Shown in pieces: positions 55,618-64,000 of a stretch of 64,000 nt of DNA. The stretch covers positions 1,429,001 to 1,493,000 of the forward strand of contig NZ_AP027266.1 in the NCBI RefSeq assembly GCF_036322625.1, given 5' to 3'. This DNA is from Roseicyclus marinus. Lineage in GTDB: Bacteria; Pseudomonadota; Alphaproteobacteria; Rhodobacterales; Rhodobacteraceae. Both the position numbers and the translations under genes were made by a program. The notes under the pieces were generated by a model, which was not told the origin of the DNA, made no database searches, and saw only the letters and a program-made list of their open reading frames with translations. Each line of letters starts with the position of its first letter. Positions within the stretch are counted from its first letter, which is position 1.

Positions 55618-55926
55618 ATGAAGGGGCTAATCGCCGCGATCGGGATCGTCATGGTGACGCCATGGATGGCACAGGCGAACGGACCGCAGGAGGTTACGGT
55701 TCACGCGCGCGAAACCGACCGCCGCATCGCCTGCTACCGGGAGCTTCACGTTCCCGCGCAATATGATGTCGAGGAAATCCTGGTGACGCCTGCCGTGCAA
55801 TATTATTTCAGGCGGGCCAATGGCATCGTGGAATTGCGGGAAACGCCAGCCGTCTACGAAGAACGCCGCACGCTGGTGCGGGAGGCGCGGATCGTCTTGC
55901 GAGAGGTCGCCTGCGCCAGCCGATAG
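55618..55926 (+). CDS. Small exported PAxY-repeat protein, second copy
   Basis: The 102-residue protein starts with a signal peptide (MKGLIAAIGIVMVTPWMAQA). From its first cysteine it aligns with the preceding protein: ACY....VPAQY.V.E.LV.PA, then NG, then PAVY.E.R, and it ends with an AC close to the C-terminus. Both cysteines are therefore conserved, and the mature part has about ten extra residues before the first one. The two genes are tandem duplicates that have diverged. Function unknown. Confidence 0.8.
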   Translation: MKGLIAAIGIVMVTPWMAQANGPQEVTVHARETDRRIACYRELHVPAQYDVEEILVTPAVQYYFRRANGIVELRETPAVYEERRTLVREARIVLREVACASR

Positions 55927-55941
55927 GGCCAGCGGCGTGAT

Positions 55942-55957
55942 GGGCGCGTCTGCGCCC
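55942..55957 (+). other. Small GC hairpin after the second exported protein gene
   Basis: GGGCGC at 55942-55947 and GCGCCC at 55952-55957 form a 6-bp stem with loop GTCT, 15 bases past the stop. It has no T-run. Confidence 0.35.
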
Positions 55958-55992
55958 TGATACGCTCGATAGTAAAGTGAGGGGTATTGCGC

Positions 55993-56304
55993 GTGCCAAG
56001 CAGGTTATCAGCCATCTCGGCCAGACCCGCCCTCGCATGTGCATTGGTCATGTCGTTGGCCAATTGCGGTTTTCTCTTGCCTGATTGGCGGGCAACGCAA
56101 TCCGCGGCACCCATGAATGCCGAAACGATCACGATGCAGGACGGACAGATCGCCTATGCATCCCATGGTTCGGTGCCGCCACCCGGTTTCGCCGAAGTGG
56201 CCGAATTCAGAACACGCGAAGTTTGCGCGGCCCGGGGTGCCGCGACCGCGCGGCTCATTTCCGTGCCGACGGCCACCAACCTGCAGTTCGAATGCGGGGA
56301 GTGA
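55993..56304 (+). CDS. Small putative lipoprotein
   Basis: The 103-residue product has a basic N-terminus, a hydrophobic stretch and a lipobox-like SLANC near residue 25 (LACALVMSLANCGFLLPDW), so it is probably lipidated on the following cysteine. The mature part contains TREVCAARGAATARLISVP and a terminal ECGE, giving another cysteine pair. I prefer the GTG at 55993 because GAGGGG lies at the right distance; a TTG two codons earlier is possible. No family recognised. It follows the two PAxY proteins on the same strand. Confidence 0.65.
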   Translation: MPSRLSAISARPALACALVMSLANCGFLLPDWRATQSAAPMNAETITMQDGQIAYASHGSVPPPGFAEVAEFRTREVCAARGAATARLISVPTATNLQFECGE

Positions 56305-56341
56305 GCACGCCATACCCCACCTTTCGACCGGCCTCTGGCCT

Positions 56342-56355
56342 TGTTAGCGCTAACA
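56342..56355. promoter_or_regulatory. LacI-type operator before edd
   Basis: TGTTAGCGCTAACA is a perfect 14-bp palindrome with a central AGCGCT, 40 bases upstream of the edd start. It shares only the AGCGCT core with the AglR site, so a different LacI-family regulator, perhaps one for gluconate or the Entner-Doudoroff pathway, is likely. Confidence 0.7.
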
Positions 56356-56395
56356 TGCTACACCGCCCCCGACTCGAACAGGGGGAACTGGGCCC

Positions 56396-58201
56396 ATGGT
56401 GCTTGATGACCGCATCGCCGCCGTCACGGATCGCATCATCGCGCGCTCGGCGGGGCCGCGCAGCACCTATCTCGACCGGATGCGCCGCCTCGCGCAGGAC
56501 GGGCCGCGCCGCGCGCATCTGACCTGCGGCAACCAGGCCCATGCCTATGCCGCGATGGCGGGCGACAAGGATGCGCTGGTGGCCGCCCGCGCGCCCAATA
56601 TCGGGATCGTCACCGCCTATAACGACATGCTCTCGGCCCATCAGCCCTTCAAGGATTACCCCGACCGCATCAAGGAAGCCGCCCGCCGCGCCGGCGCCAC
56701 GGCCCAGGTCGCAGGCGGAGTGCCCGCCATGTGCGATGGCGTGACCCAAGGGCAGGTAGGGATGGAGCTGTCGCTTTTCTCGCGCGACGTGATCGCGCTC
56801 GCCACCGGTGTGGCGCTCTCCCACAACACGTTTGACGCGGCCATGTATCTCGGCGTCTGCGACAAGATCGTCCCGGGGCTGATCATCGCGGCGGCCACCT
56901 TCGGCTATCTGCCGGGCATCTTCGTGCCCGCAGGCCCCATGACCTCCGGCCTGCCCAATGACGAAAAGGCCAAGGTTCGCCAGCAATTCGCCGCCGGCGA
57001 GGTCGGGCGCGAGGCGCTGATGGAAGCCGAAATGGCCAGCTACCATGGCCCCGGCACCTGCACCTTCTACGGCACGGCCAATTCCAACCAGATGCTGATG
57101 GAATTCATGGGCCTCCACCTGCCCGGGGCGAGCTTCGTGAACCCCGGCACCCCATTGCGCGATGCGCTGACCGAGGCCGCGACCGAACGGGCCGCCGCGA
57201 TCACGGCGCTTGGCAATGCCTATACGCCCGTCTGCGACATCCTCGACGAGAAAGCCTTCGTGAACGGGATCGTGGGGCTGATGGCCACGGGCGGGTCCAC
57301 CAATCTCGTGATCCACCTTGTCGCCATGGCGCGGGCGGCGGGCGTGATCCTCGATCCGGCCGATTTCGCGGATATCTCGGCCGCCACGCCCCTCATGGCG
57401 CGCGTCTATCCCAACGGGCTCGCGGATGTGAACCATTTCCACGCGGCAGGCGGGCTGGCCTACATGATCGGCGATCTGCTCGATGCGGGGCTTCTCCATC
57501 CCGACACCAGGACCGTGGCGGGGCAGGGCCTGTCGCTCTACGCGCAGGAACCCAGGCTCAGGGACGGCAGGCTCACCTGGACCGATGGTCCCCGCGACAG
57601 CCTCAACGACCGCATCCTGCGCCCCGCGCGCGACCCGTTCCAACCGCAGGGCGGCCTCGTGGCCCTCGAGGGCAATCTCGGTCGCGGCGTGATGAAAGTC
57701 TCCGCCGTCGCCCCGGACCGCCATGTGATCGAAGCGCCCGCCGCCATCTTCGAAGACCAGGCCGATGTGAAAAAGGCCTTCCAGAGCGGGCAGCTCGACC
57801 GCGACGTCGTCGTCGTCGTCCGCTTCCAGGGGCCAAAGGCCAACGGCATGCCCGAGCTTCACGCCCTCACCCCCATTCTCGCCGTCCTGCAAGATCGCGG
57901 CCACAAGGTCGCGCTCGTCACCGATGGCCGCATGTCGGGGGCGAGCGGCAAGGTCCCCTCCGCCATCCATGTCGCCCCCGAAGCGCTCGACGGCGGGCTG
58001 ATCGGCAAACTGCGCGACGGCGACCTGATCCGCGTCGATGCCACCCATGGAAAGCTCGAGGTGCTGACCGGGGGCGTGGCCGACCGCCCCCCCGCCACCC
58101 CCGACCTTTCGGCCAATGCCCATGGCGTCGGCCGCGAATTGTTCGAGATATTCCGCCAGACCGCAGGCCCCGCGAGCGAAGGCGCGGGCGTCGTGGTCTA
58201 G
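56396..58201 (+). CDS. edd: Phosphogluconate dehydratase
   Basis: Edd dehydrates 6-phosphogluconate to KDPG, the first special step of the Entner-Doudoroff route. The 601-residue IlvD/Edd protein shows iron-sulfur and substrate blocks: [20 protein letters not shown] near residue 110, [12 protein letters not shown] near 150, [14 protein letters not shown] near 222 and the C-terminal [18 protein letters not shown] near 508. It is followed by eda 63 bases later. It completes glucose breakdown together with glk in this island, while zwf and pgl are elsewhere. Confidence 0.96.
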   Translation: MVLDDRIAAVTDRIIARSAGPRSTYLDRMRRLAQDGPRRAHLTCGNQAHAYAAMAGDKDALVAARAPNIGIVTAYNDMLSAHQPFKDYPDRIKEAARRAGATAQVAGGVPAMCDGVTQGQVGMELSLFSRDVIALATGVALSHNTFDAAMYLGVCDKIVPGLIIAAATFGYLPGIFVPAGPMTSGLPNDEKAKVRQQFAAGEVGREALMEAEMASYHGPGTCTFYGTANSNQMLMEFMGLHLPGASFVNPGTPLRDALTEAATERAAAITALGNAYTPVCDILDEKAFVNGIVGLMATGGSTNLVIHLVAMARAAGVILDPADFADISAATPLMARVYPNGLADVNHFHAAGGLAYMIGDLLDAGLLHPDTRTVAGQGLSLYAQEPRLRDGRLTWTDGPRDSLNDRILRPARDPFQPQGGLVALEGNLGRGVMKVSAVAPDRHVIEAPAAIFEDQADVKKAFQSGQLDRDVVVVVRFQGPKANGMPELHALTPILAVLQDRGHKVALVTDGRMSGASGKVPSAIHVAPEALDGGLIGKLRDGDLIRVDATHGKLEVLTGGVADRPPATPDLSANAHGVGRELFEIFRQTAGPASEGAGVVV

Positions 58202-58264
58202 GCGGGCCTCTCCCCTTCATCTTTCCCCAAATATGCAGACATGACCGCGCAAGAGGCACGAACC

Positions 58265-58912
58265 ATGACCCCCAAGGCCCAATCCGCCGCCACGCGTGAC
58301 ATCGCGGCCCTGGCCCCGATCATCCCCGTCCTCGTGATCGAGGATCTGGCCCATGCAGAACCGCTCGCCAGGGCGCTCATCGCAGGCGGCCTTCCCGCGC
58401 TCGAGGTGACGCTGCGCACCCCCTGCGCGCTCGAGGCGATCCGGGTGATGGCCGCGGTTCCGGGCGGCGTGGTGGGGGCCGGAACGCTTCTGACCCCCGA
58501 AGACGTGCAGGCGGCCAAACGGGCGGGGGCGCGCTTCGGCGTGTCGCCGGGTGCCACGCCGCGCCTGATCGCGGCCTGCGCGGAAGAGGGGTTGCCGCTT
58601 CTGCCGGGGGCTGCCACCGCCTCCGAGGTCATGGCGCTTTTCGAACAGGGCTATGACATGCTCAAATTCTTCCCCGCCGAGGCGGCAGGCGGCGCGCCTG
58701 CGCTCAAATCCATCGGCGGGCCGATCTCGCAGGTCTCCTTCTGCCCCACGGGCGGGGTCACGCCGGAAAATGCGCCCGCCTATCTGTCGCTGCCCAACGT
58801 GATCTGCGCGGGCGGCTCCTGGGTGGCGCCCAAATCCGCGATGGAGGCGGGCGACTGGGCCGCGATCGAGACGCTGGCGCGGCAGGCCGCACAGCTTGGG
58901 CCGCGCGCCTGA
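58265..58912 (+). CDS. eda: KDPG aldolase
   Basis: Eda cleaves 2-keto-3-deoxy-6-phosphogluconate to pyruvate and glyceraldehyde 3-phosphate. The 215-residue class I aldolase has ALEVTLRTP near residue 44, GAGTLLTPEDV near 72, the Schiff-base lysine in MLKFFPAEAAGG near 134 and CPTGGVTPENA near 159. The ATG at 58265 is preferred because AGAGGC lies properly upstream; an ATG at 58241 would add eight residues. Its stop is only 3 bases from the stop of the convergent aminotransferase gene. Confidence 0.96.
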   Translation: MTPKAQSAATRDIAALAPIIPVLVIEDLAHAEPLARALIAGGLPALEVTLRTPCALEAIRVMAAVPGGVVGAGTLLTPEDVQAAKRAGARFGVSPGATPRLIAACAEEGLPLLPGAATASEVMALFEQGYDMLKFFPAEAAGGAPALKSIGGPISQVSFCPTGGVTPENAPAYLSLPNVICAGGSWVAPKSAMEAGDWAAIETLARQAAQLGPRA

Positions 58913-58915
58913 TCC

Positions 58916-60085
58916 TCAGAGGCCGAGCGCGAAACCCACAAGCCTGTCGATGGCCTCCTCGAACAGCGGATCGGGCAGGGTCAACGCGATCCTCAGATGC
59001 CCCGCCGCGGCCTTACCGAAGCTTTCGCCGGGCATGACGGCAACGCCCGTCTCCTCGAGCAGTCGTTCGGCAAATCCCTCCCCCGACAACCCGGTCGCCC
59101 GGATGTCGAGCATCGTATACATCGCGCCCTCGGACGGGATCATCCGCAAGACATTCTGCCCCGAAAGCCGTGCGGCCAACCCGTCGCGGCGACGGCGAAA
59201 GGGGGCCGCGATCTCCGCTTCCCGCGCCGCGCCCTGCCGCAGCGCGTAAAGCCCCGCCTCCTGGATATAGCCCGGCACGCCATAGGTCGTGTGGGTGGCC
59301 AGCGTGATCAACCGCGCGATCACCGCCTCGGGGCCCGCCACCCAGCCCAGCCGCGATCCCGTCATCGCATGGCTTTTCGACAAGGACCCCACCGTCAGCG
59401 TGCGCGCCGCCATCCCCGGCAGCCCGGCAAAGGGGATATGCCGCCCGGTCCAGACCTGCGTGTCATAGACTTCGTCCGAGATGACCCAAAGATCCTGCGC
59501 CTCCGCGATCCGGGCAATGCCCATCAGGCTCGCTTCGCTGTAGACGGCGCCGGTGGGATTGTTGGGGCTGTTGATCAGGATCGACCGCGCGCCGGGGGCG
59601 GCCCTTTCGATGGCCGCCAGATCGGGCTGGAACCCGTCCTCGCTTCGGGCGGCCACCGGCACGGGGCGCGCGCCCACCGCCCGGATCGTGCCGGGATAGG
59701 TCGTGTAATGCGGATCGATCAACAGCGCAGGGTCCCCCTCGTCGCAGGCCGCGTGATGGGCCGCGAACAGCCCCGCCTGCGCACCCGGTACGATCAGGAT
59801 ATTCTCCCGCCCATAGGTGACGCCATGCTGCGCGCTCAACCGCCCCGCCACCGCGTCGCGCAAGGGGGCGATGCCCGGCACGGCGGCATAGCCGGTGTGG
59901 CCCGCCATGGCCGCGCGGTGCATCTCGGTCAGGATATCGGGGGCGGTGCCGATGTCATGCTCGCCGATGGTCAGTTCCAGCACCTCGCGGCCCGCGGCCT
60001 TCATCGCGCGCGCCTTGTAGAAGATACCCCAACCATCGTCGCCCTCTCCGGTCAGGGTGGCGATACGGGTCGAGGGGCGGGGCAT
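58916..60085 (-). CDS. Class I/II pyridoxal-phosphate aminotransferase
   Basis: The 389-residue protein is a fold-type I aminotransferase. It has TIGEHDIGTAPDILTEMHRA near residue 38, INSPNNPTGAVYS near 167 (the NPTG block), ISDEVYDTQVW near 200 and the PLP lysine in SLSKSHAMTGSRLGWVAGP near 233. MPRPSTRIATL at 60085 is the chosen start, and the frame extends further upstream. It resembles aspartate/aromatic-type transaminases but the amino donor is not clear from sequence. No biosynthetic partner is adjacent. Confidence 0.9.
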   Translation of the reverse strand: MPRPSTRIATLTGEGDDGWGIFYKARAMKAAGREVLELTIGEHDIGTAPDILTEMHRAAMAGHTGYAAVPGIAPLRDAVAGRLSAQHGVTYGRENILIVPGAQAGLFAAHHAACDEGDPALLIDPHYTTYPGTIRAVGARPVPVAARSEDGFQPDLAAIERAAPGARSILINSPNNPTGAVYSEASLMGIARIAEAQDLWVISDEVYDTQVWTGRHIPFAGLPGMAARTLTVGSLSKSHAMTGSRLGWVAGPEAVIARLITLATHTTYGVPGYIQEAGLYALRQGAAREAEIAAPFRRRRDGLAARLSGQNVLRMIPSEGAMYTMLDIRATGLSGEGFAERLLEETGVAVMPGESFGKAAAGHLRIALTLPDPLFEEAIDRLVGFALGL

Positions 60086-60161
60086 GGCGCAATCTCCGGC
60101 TTGGGTCCTGTCTGCCCCGAGATGCGCATGGGGCGCGGACGGGCGCAAGGCGGGCTTGCCC

Positions 60162-60500
60162 CTAATCCTCCGCCGGGCCGGTATCTAGCGGCCAGTCGCG
60201 CCGCACAAGGTTGTAGCTTTCGATGAGCCTCAGCCGCAATTCCTCGGGCGGGGTTTCCCAGGGCAACAGCACCCATCCCCCACCGGTCAGGAACGGGGCC
60301 GAGGCGGGGCGGCTCCGCCTTATCACCGCCAGCGCGCGCGGCAGGTCCGTGGTGCGCACCGACAGGCCCGCGCCGGTTTCGGTATAAGCGGCGAACATAT
60401 GGCCGTTGATCTTCCAGACAACCGTATCGGGACCGAAGGGCGTGACCCTTTCGGTTCTGGGCATCGCCCTGCAGTGCCGATCGACGAATTCATGGCGCAT
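60162..60500 (-). CDS. MmcQ/YjbR-family protein
   Basis: The 112-residue protein has the YjbR fold blocks: MRHEFVDRHCRAMPRTERVT at the N-terminus, GPDTVVWKINGHMFAAY near 24 and the C-terminal ESYNLVRRDWP, the usual ending of the family. These proteins are called DNA-binding because of their CyaY-like fold, but a function has not been established. The start at 60500 is preferred over 60536. It is divergent from cysS. Confidence 0.85.
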   Translation of the reverse strand: MRHEFVDRHCRAMPRTERVTPFGPDTVVWKINGHMFAAYTETGAGLSVRTTDLPRALAVIRRSRPASAPFLTGGGWVLLPWETPPEELRLRLIESYNLVRRDWPLDTGPAED

Positions 60501-60644
60501 GGTTGCATATACAACTTTTTGTGGGCCAAGAGTCAAAGGGGCTTTGCGACGACCGCGCGGGACCGCTCAACTGCCGGTTTTCAACGCGCCCGCAACCTGA
60601 TAGGCGGCTTGCGCCGGTTTCCTGTCCGCTGAAAGGCCCGTTCC

Positions 60645-62024
<1,380 letters not shown>

Positions 62025-62041
62025 ATGTCCGTCACTCATCC

Positions 62042-62063
62042 CGGATTTTCGTACGAAAATCCG
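62042..62063. repeat. 22-bp perfect palindrome, first of a pair
   Basis: The palindrome has the core ATTTTCGTACGAAAAT with flanks CGG and CCG. It lies 18 bases after the cysS stop. Its core is shared with the neighbouring palindrome. Confidence 0.9.
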
Positions 62064-62069
62064 CAAAAC

Positions 62070-62093
62070 CTGAATTTTCGTACGAAAATTCAG
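62070..62093. repeat. 24-bp perfect palindrome, second of a pair
   Basis: The palindrome has the core AATTTTCGTACGAAAATT with flanks CTG and CAG. Its centre lies 29 bp from that of the first palindrome and it ends 10 bases before the cimA start codon, across the likely ribosome-binding region. Confidence 0.9.
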
Positions 62094-62103
62094 AGGGTCC
62101 ACC

Positions 62104-63723
62104 ATGCCTGACCGCCTCTATCTCTACGACACCACCCTCCGCGACGGCCAACAAACCCAGGGCGTGCAATTCTCGACCCCTGAAAAGATCCGCATCGCGC
62201 AGGCCCTCGACGCGCTCGGCCTCGACCATATCGAAGGCGGCTGGCCCGGCGCGAACCCGACCGACAGCGCCTTTTTCGACGCCGCGCCCGAAACCCGCGC
62301 CACGATGACTGCCTTCGGCATGACCAAGCGCGCGGGCCGGTCCGCCGAAAACGACGATGTTCTGGCCGCCGTGCTGAATGCCAATACCCCCGCCGTCTGC
62401 CTTGTCGGCAAGACCCATGATTTCCACGTCACCGAGGCGCTCGGCATCACGCTCGACGAAAACCTCGACAACATCCGCGCCTCCATCTCGCATTGCGTGG
62501 CCCAGGGGCGCGAGGCGCTCTTCGACGCCGAGCACCTGTTCGACGGCTACAAGGCCAATCCCGATTACGCGCTCGCCTGCCTGCGGGCCGCGCGCGACGC
62601 GGGCGCGCGCTGGATCGTGCTCTGCGACACCAATGGCGGCACGCTGCCTGACGATATCGGCCGCATCACGGCCGAGGTGATCGCGGCGGGCATCCCCGGC
62701 GACCGGCTCGGCATCCACACCCATAACGACACCGAAACCGCCGTCGCGGGGGCCCTTGCCGCAATCATGGCGGGTGCGCGCCAGATCCAGGGCACGCTCA
62801 ACGGTCTGGGCGAGCGCTGTGGCAATGCGAACCTGACCACGCTCATCCCCACGCTTCTTCTGAAAGAACCCTATGCCAGCCGCTTCGAGACGGGCATCAC
62901 CCGCGACGGCTTGCGCGGGCTGACCCGGATCAGCCGGATGCTCGACGACATCCTGAACCGTGTGCCCATGCGGCAGGCTCCCTACGTCGGCGCCTCGGCC
63001 TTTGCGCACAAGGCGGGGCTGCATGCCTCGGCCATCGTCAAGAACCCCGCCACCTACGAACACATCGACCCCGCGATGGTGGGCAATGCGCGCATCATCC
63101 CGATGTCGAACCAGGCGGGGCAGTCGAACCTGCGCCAGCGGCTCTCCGACATGGGCCTCGACGTGCCGCGTGACCATCCGGCCCTTCCCGCCATCCTCGA
63201 AGAGATCAAGGCCCGCGAGGATCAGGGCTATTCCTACGACACCGCGCAGGCGAGCTTCGAACTGCTTGCCCGCCGGGCGCTTGGCGACATGCCCCGGTTC
63301 TTCGAGGTCAAGCGCTACAAGGTCACCGTCGAACGCCGCAAGAACAAGTATGACCGCATGGTCAGCCTCTCCGAAGCGGTGGTGGTGGTGAAGATCGGCG
63401 AGGACAAGATGCTCTCGGTCTCCGAATCCATGGACGAGGCGGGCACCGATCGCGGCCCCGTCAACGCGCTGGCCAAGGCCTTGGCCAAGGATCTCGGCCC
63501 CTATCAGCGCTATATCGACGACATCCGCCTTGTCGATTTCAAGGTCCGCATCACCCAAGGCGGGACCGAGGCCGTGACCCGCGTCATCATCGACAGCGAG
63601 GATGGCACCGGGCGGCGCTGGTCGACCGTGGGCGTCTCGGCCAATATCGTCGATGCGAGCTTCGAGGCGCTGATCGATGCCGTGATGTGGAAACTGGTCC
63701 GTGACGGGGCACCCGCGACATGA
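62104..63723 (+). CDS. cimA: Citramalate synthase
   Basis: CimA condenses pyruvate and acetyl-CoA to citramalate, feeding the threonine-independent route to isoleucine. The 539-residue protein of the DRE-TIM family has DTTLRDGQQTQGVQF near residue 9, VLCDTNGGTLPDD near 175 and HTHNDTETAVAGALAAIMAG near 206, and a C-terminal LeuA-type regulatory domain from about 400. Citramalate synthases and homocitrate or isopropylmalate synthases share this fold; the total length and the DGQQTQGVQF block favour CimA. GAGGG lies 8 bases before the start and overlaps the palindrome edge. Confidence 0.92.
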   Translation: MPDRLYLYDTTLRDGQQTQGVQFSTPEKIRIAQALDALGLDHIEGGWPGANPTDSAFFDAAPETRATMTAFGMTKRAGRSAENDDVLAAVLNANTPAVCLVGKTHDFHVTEALGITLDENLDNIRASISHCVAQGREALFDAEHLFDGYKANPDYALACLRAARDAGARWIVLCDTNGGTLPDDIGRITAEVIAAGIPGDRLGIHTHNDTETAVAGALAAIMAGARQIQGTLNGLGERCGNANLTTLIPTLLLKEPYASRFETGITRDGLRGLTRISRMLDDILNRVPMRQAPYVGASAFAHKAGLHASAIVKNPATYEHIDPAMVGNARIIPMSNQAGQSNLRQRLSDMGLDVPRDHPALPAILEEIKAREDQGYSYDTAQASFELLARRALGDMPRFFEVKRYKVTVERRKNKYDRMVSLSEAVVVVKIGEDKMLSVSESMDEAGTDRGPVNALAKALAKDLGPYQRYIDDIRLVDFKVRITQGGTEAVTRVIIDSEDGTGRRWSTVGVSANIVDASFEALIDAVMWKLVRDGAPAT

Positions 63724-64000
63724 GCGATCGGCCGGATGACGCCTTTTTCACCCTCCATGCCGACCTGCCGCGCGAGGGGCCGGGGGAAACCGCCGATGTG
63801 GCCTGGGCCGCCGAGACGGCGGGCCTGCGCCCCGATGCGCGCATCCTCGATGCGGCCTCCGGTCCCGGCGGCGATATCGGGGCGCTGTTGCGCGCGGCCC
63901 CCACGGGCCATGTGACCGCCATCGACCTCCACGCTCCGTTCATCGAGGCGGCGCGCGCCCGCTGGGGGGCGGACCCGCGCGTCACGCTGATGACAGGCGA
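63720..64000 (+). CDS. SAM-dependent methyltransferase, cut by the window edge
   Basis: The gene starts with an ATGA overlap on the cimA stop. The 93 residues visible include motif I of a class I methyltransferase, ILDAASGPGGDIGALLRAAP near residue 42, and the acidic residue of motif II in VTAIDLHAPFIEAARARW near 66. The protein continues past the window, so the substrate cannot be judged. The coupling with cimA suggests joint expression. Confidence 0.85.
   Translation, partial: MSDRPDDAFFTLHADLPREGPGETADVAWAAETAGLRPDARILDAASGPGGDIGALLRAAPTGHVTAIDLHAPFIEAARARWGADPRVTLMTG

Noticed and set aside
56255-58123. 622-codon minus-strand frame over edd
   Set aside because: Shadow of edd; no motifs and no ribosome site.
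62042-62093. Intrinsic terminator of cysS
   Set aside because: The palindromes have no loop space or GC-rich stem and are almost symmetric AT-rich sequence, so they do not resemble a terminator.

Overview
The window is one continuous, gene-dense stretch of high-GC chromosome, most likely from an alphaproteobacterium of the order Rhodobacterales (Roseobacter/Rhodobacter/Paracoccus relatives). The pointers are the envelope cluster pyrH-frr-uppS-cdsA-dxr-rseP-bamA-ompH-fabZ-lpxA-lpxI-lpxB with lpxI instead of lpxH, a ChpT phosphotransferase of the CckA-CtrA cell-cycle relay, an olsBA ornithine-lipid pair, a trkA-trkH-hfq-hflX run, a PutA without DNA-binding domain next to a divergent Lrp-type regulator, and an aglEFGAK alpha-glucoside operon next to Entner-Doudoroff genes. 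I saw no transposase, integrase, prophage gene, CRISPR array, rRNA or tRNA. About 63 protein genes are supported.

Layout. 1-12.4 kb: envelope and lipid A cluster, all on the plus strand, with an extra 45-residue membrane microprotein between rseP and bamA. 12.5-21.7 kb: ybaK deacylase, glnE with a small partner gene, an AraC/GlxA-type regulator, class II DAHP synthase, yicC-gmk-carbonic anhydrase, chpT and a DUF3553 protein. 21.9-27.2 kb: olsBA, a ThiE-like protein, trmJ-glycosylase-esterase and an HNH nuclease. 27.2-31.8 kb: trkA, a frameshifted trkH, hfq and hflX. 31.9-40.6 kb: FadL-type porin, EamA transporter, mazG, M20 amidohydrolase, flavin reductase, agmatinase-like protein, acyltransferase, murI and ccmE. 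40.6-44.6 kb: putA and its divergent Lrp-family regulator.

44.8-58.9 kb is a sugar island. glk, a GH1 glucosidase gene and aglR read leftward; aglE-aglF-aglG-aglA-aglK reads rightward; three small exported proteins follow; then edd-eda. Together they import alpha-glucosides, split them in the cytoplasm, phosphorylate the glucose and, with zwf and pgl elsewhere, send it through the Entner-Doudoroff route. Palindromic operators sit in front of aglR, aglE and edd. 58.9-64 kb: an aminotransferase, a YjbR-like protein, cysS, cimA and the start of a methyltransferase cut by the window edge.

The least explained signals are non-coding or small: (1) a 3'-UTR element made of tandem 43-bp double-hairpin units ending in an intrinsic terminator, with two three-unit copies and one shorter relative, always in convergent gaps and always in the same orientation to the gene it follows; (2) three tandem inverted-repeat units before yicC whose arms change in a compensatory way; (3) twin 22- and 24-bp perfect palindromes between cysS and cimA; (4) two tandem paralogous exported proteins built on a PAxY repeat with a cysteine pair; (5) the trkH frameshift at a G6 run. 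No clearly new multi-gene system is present.
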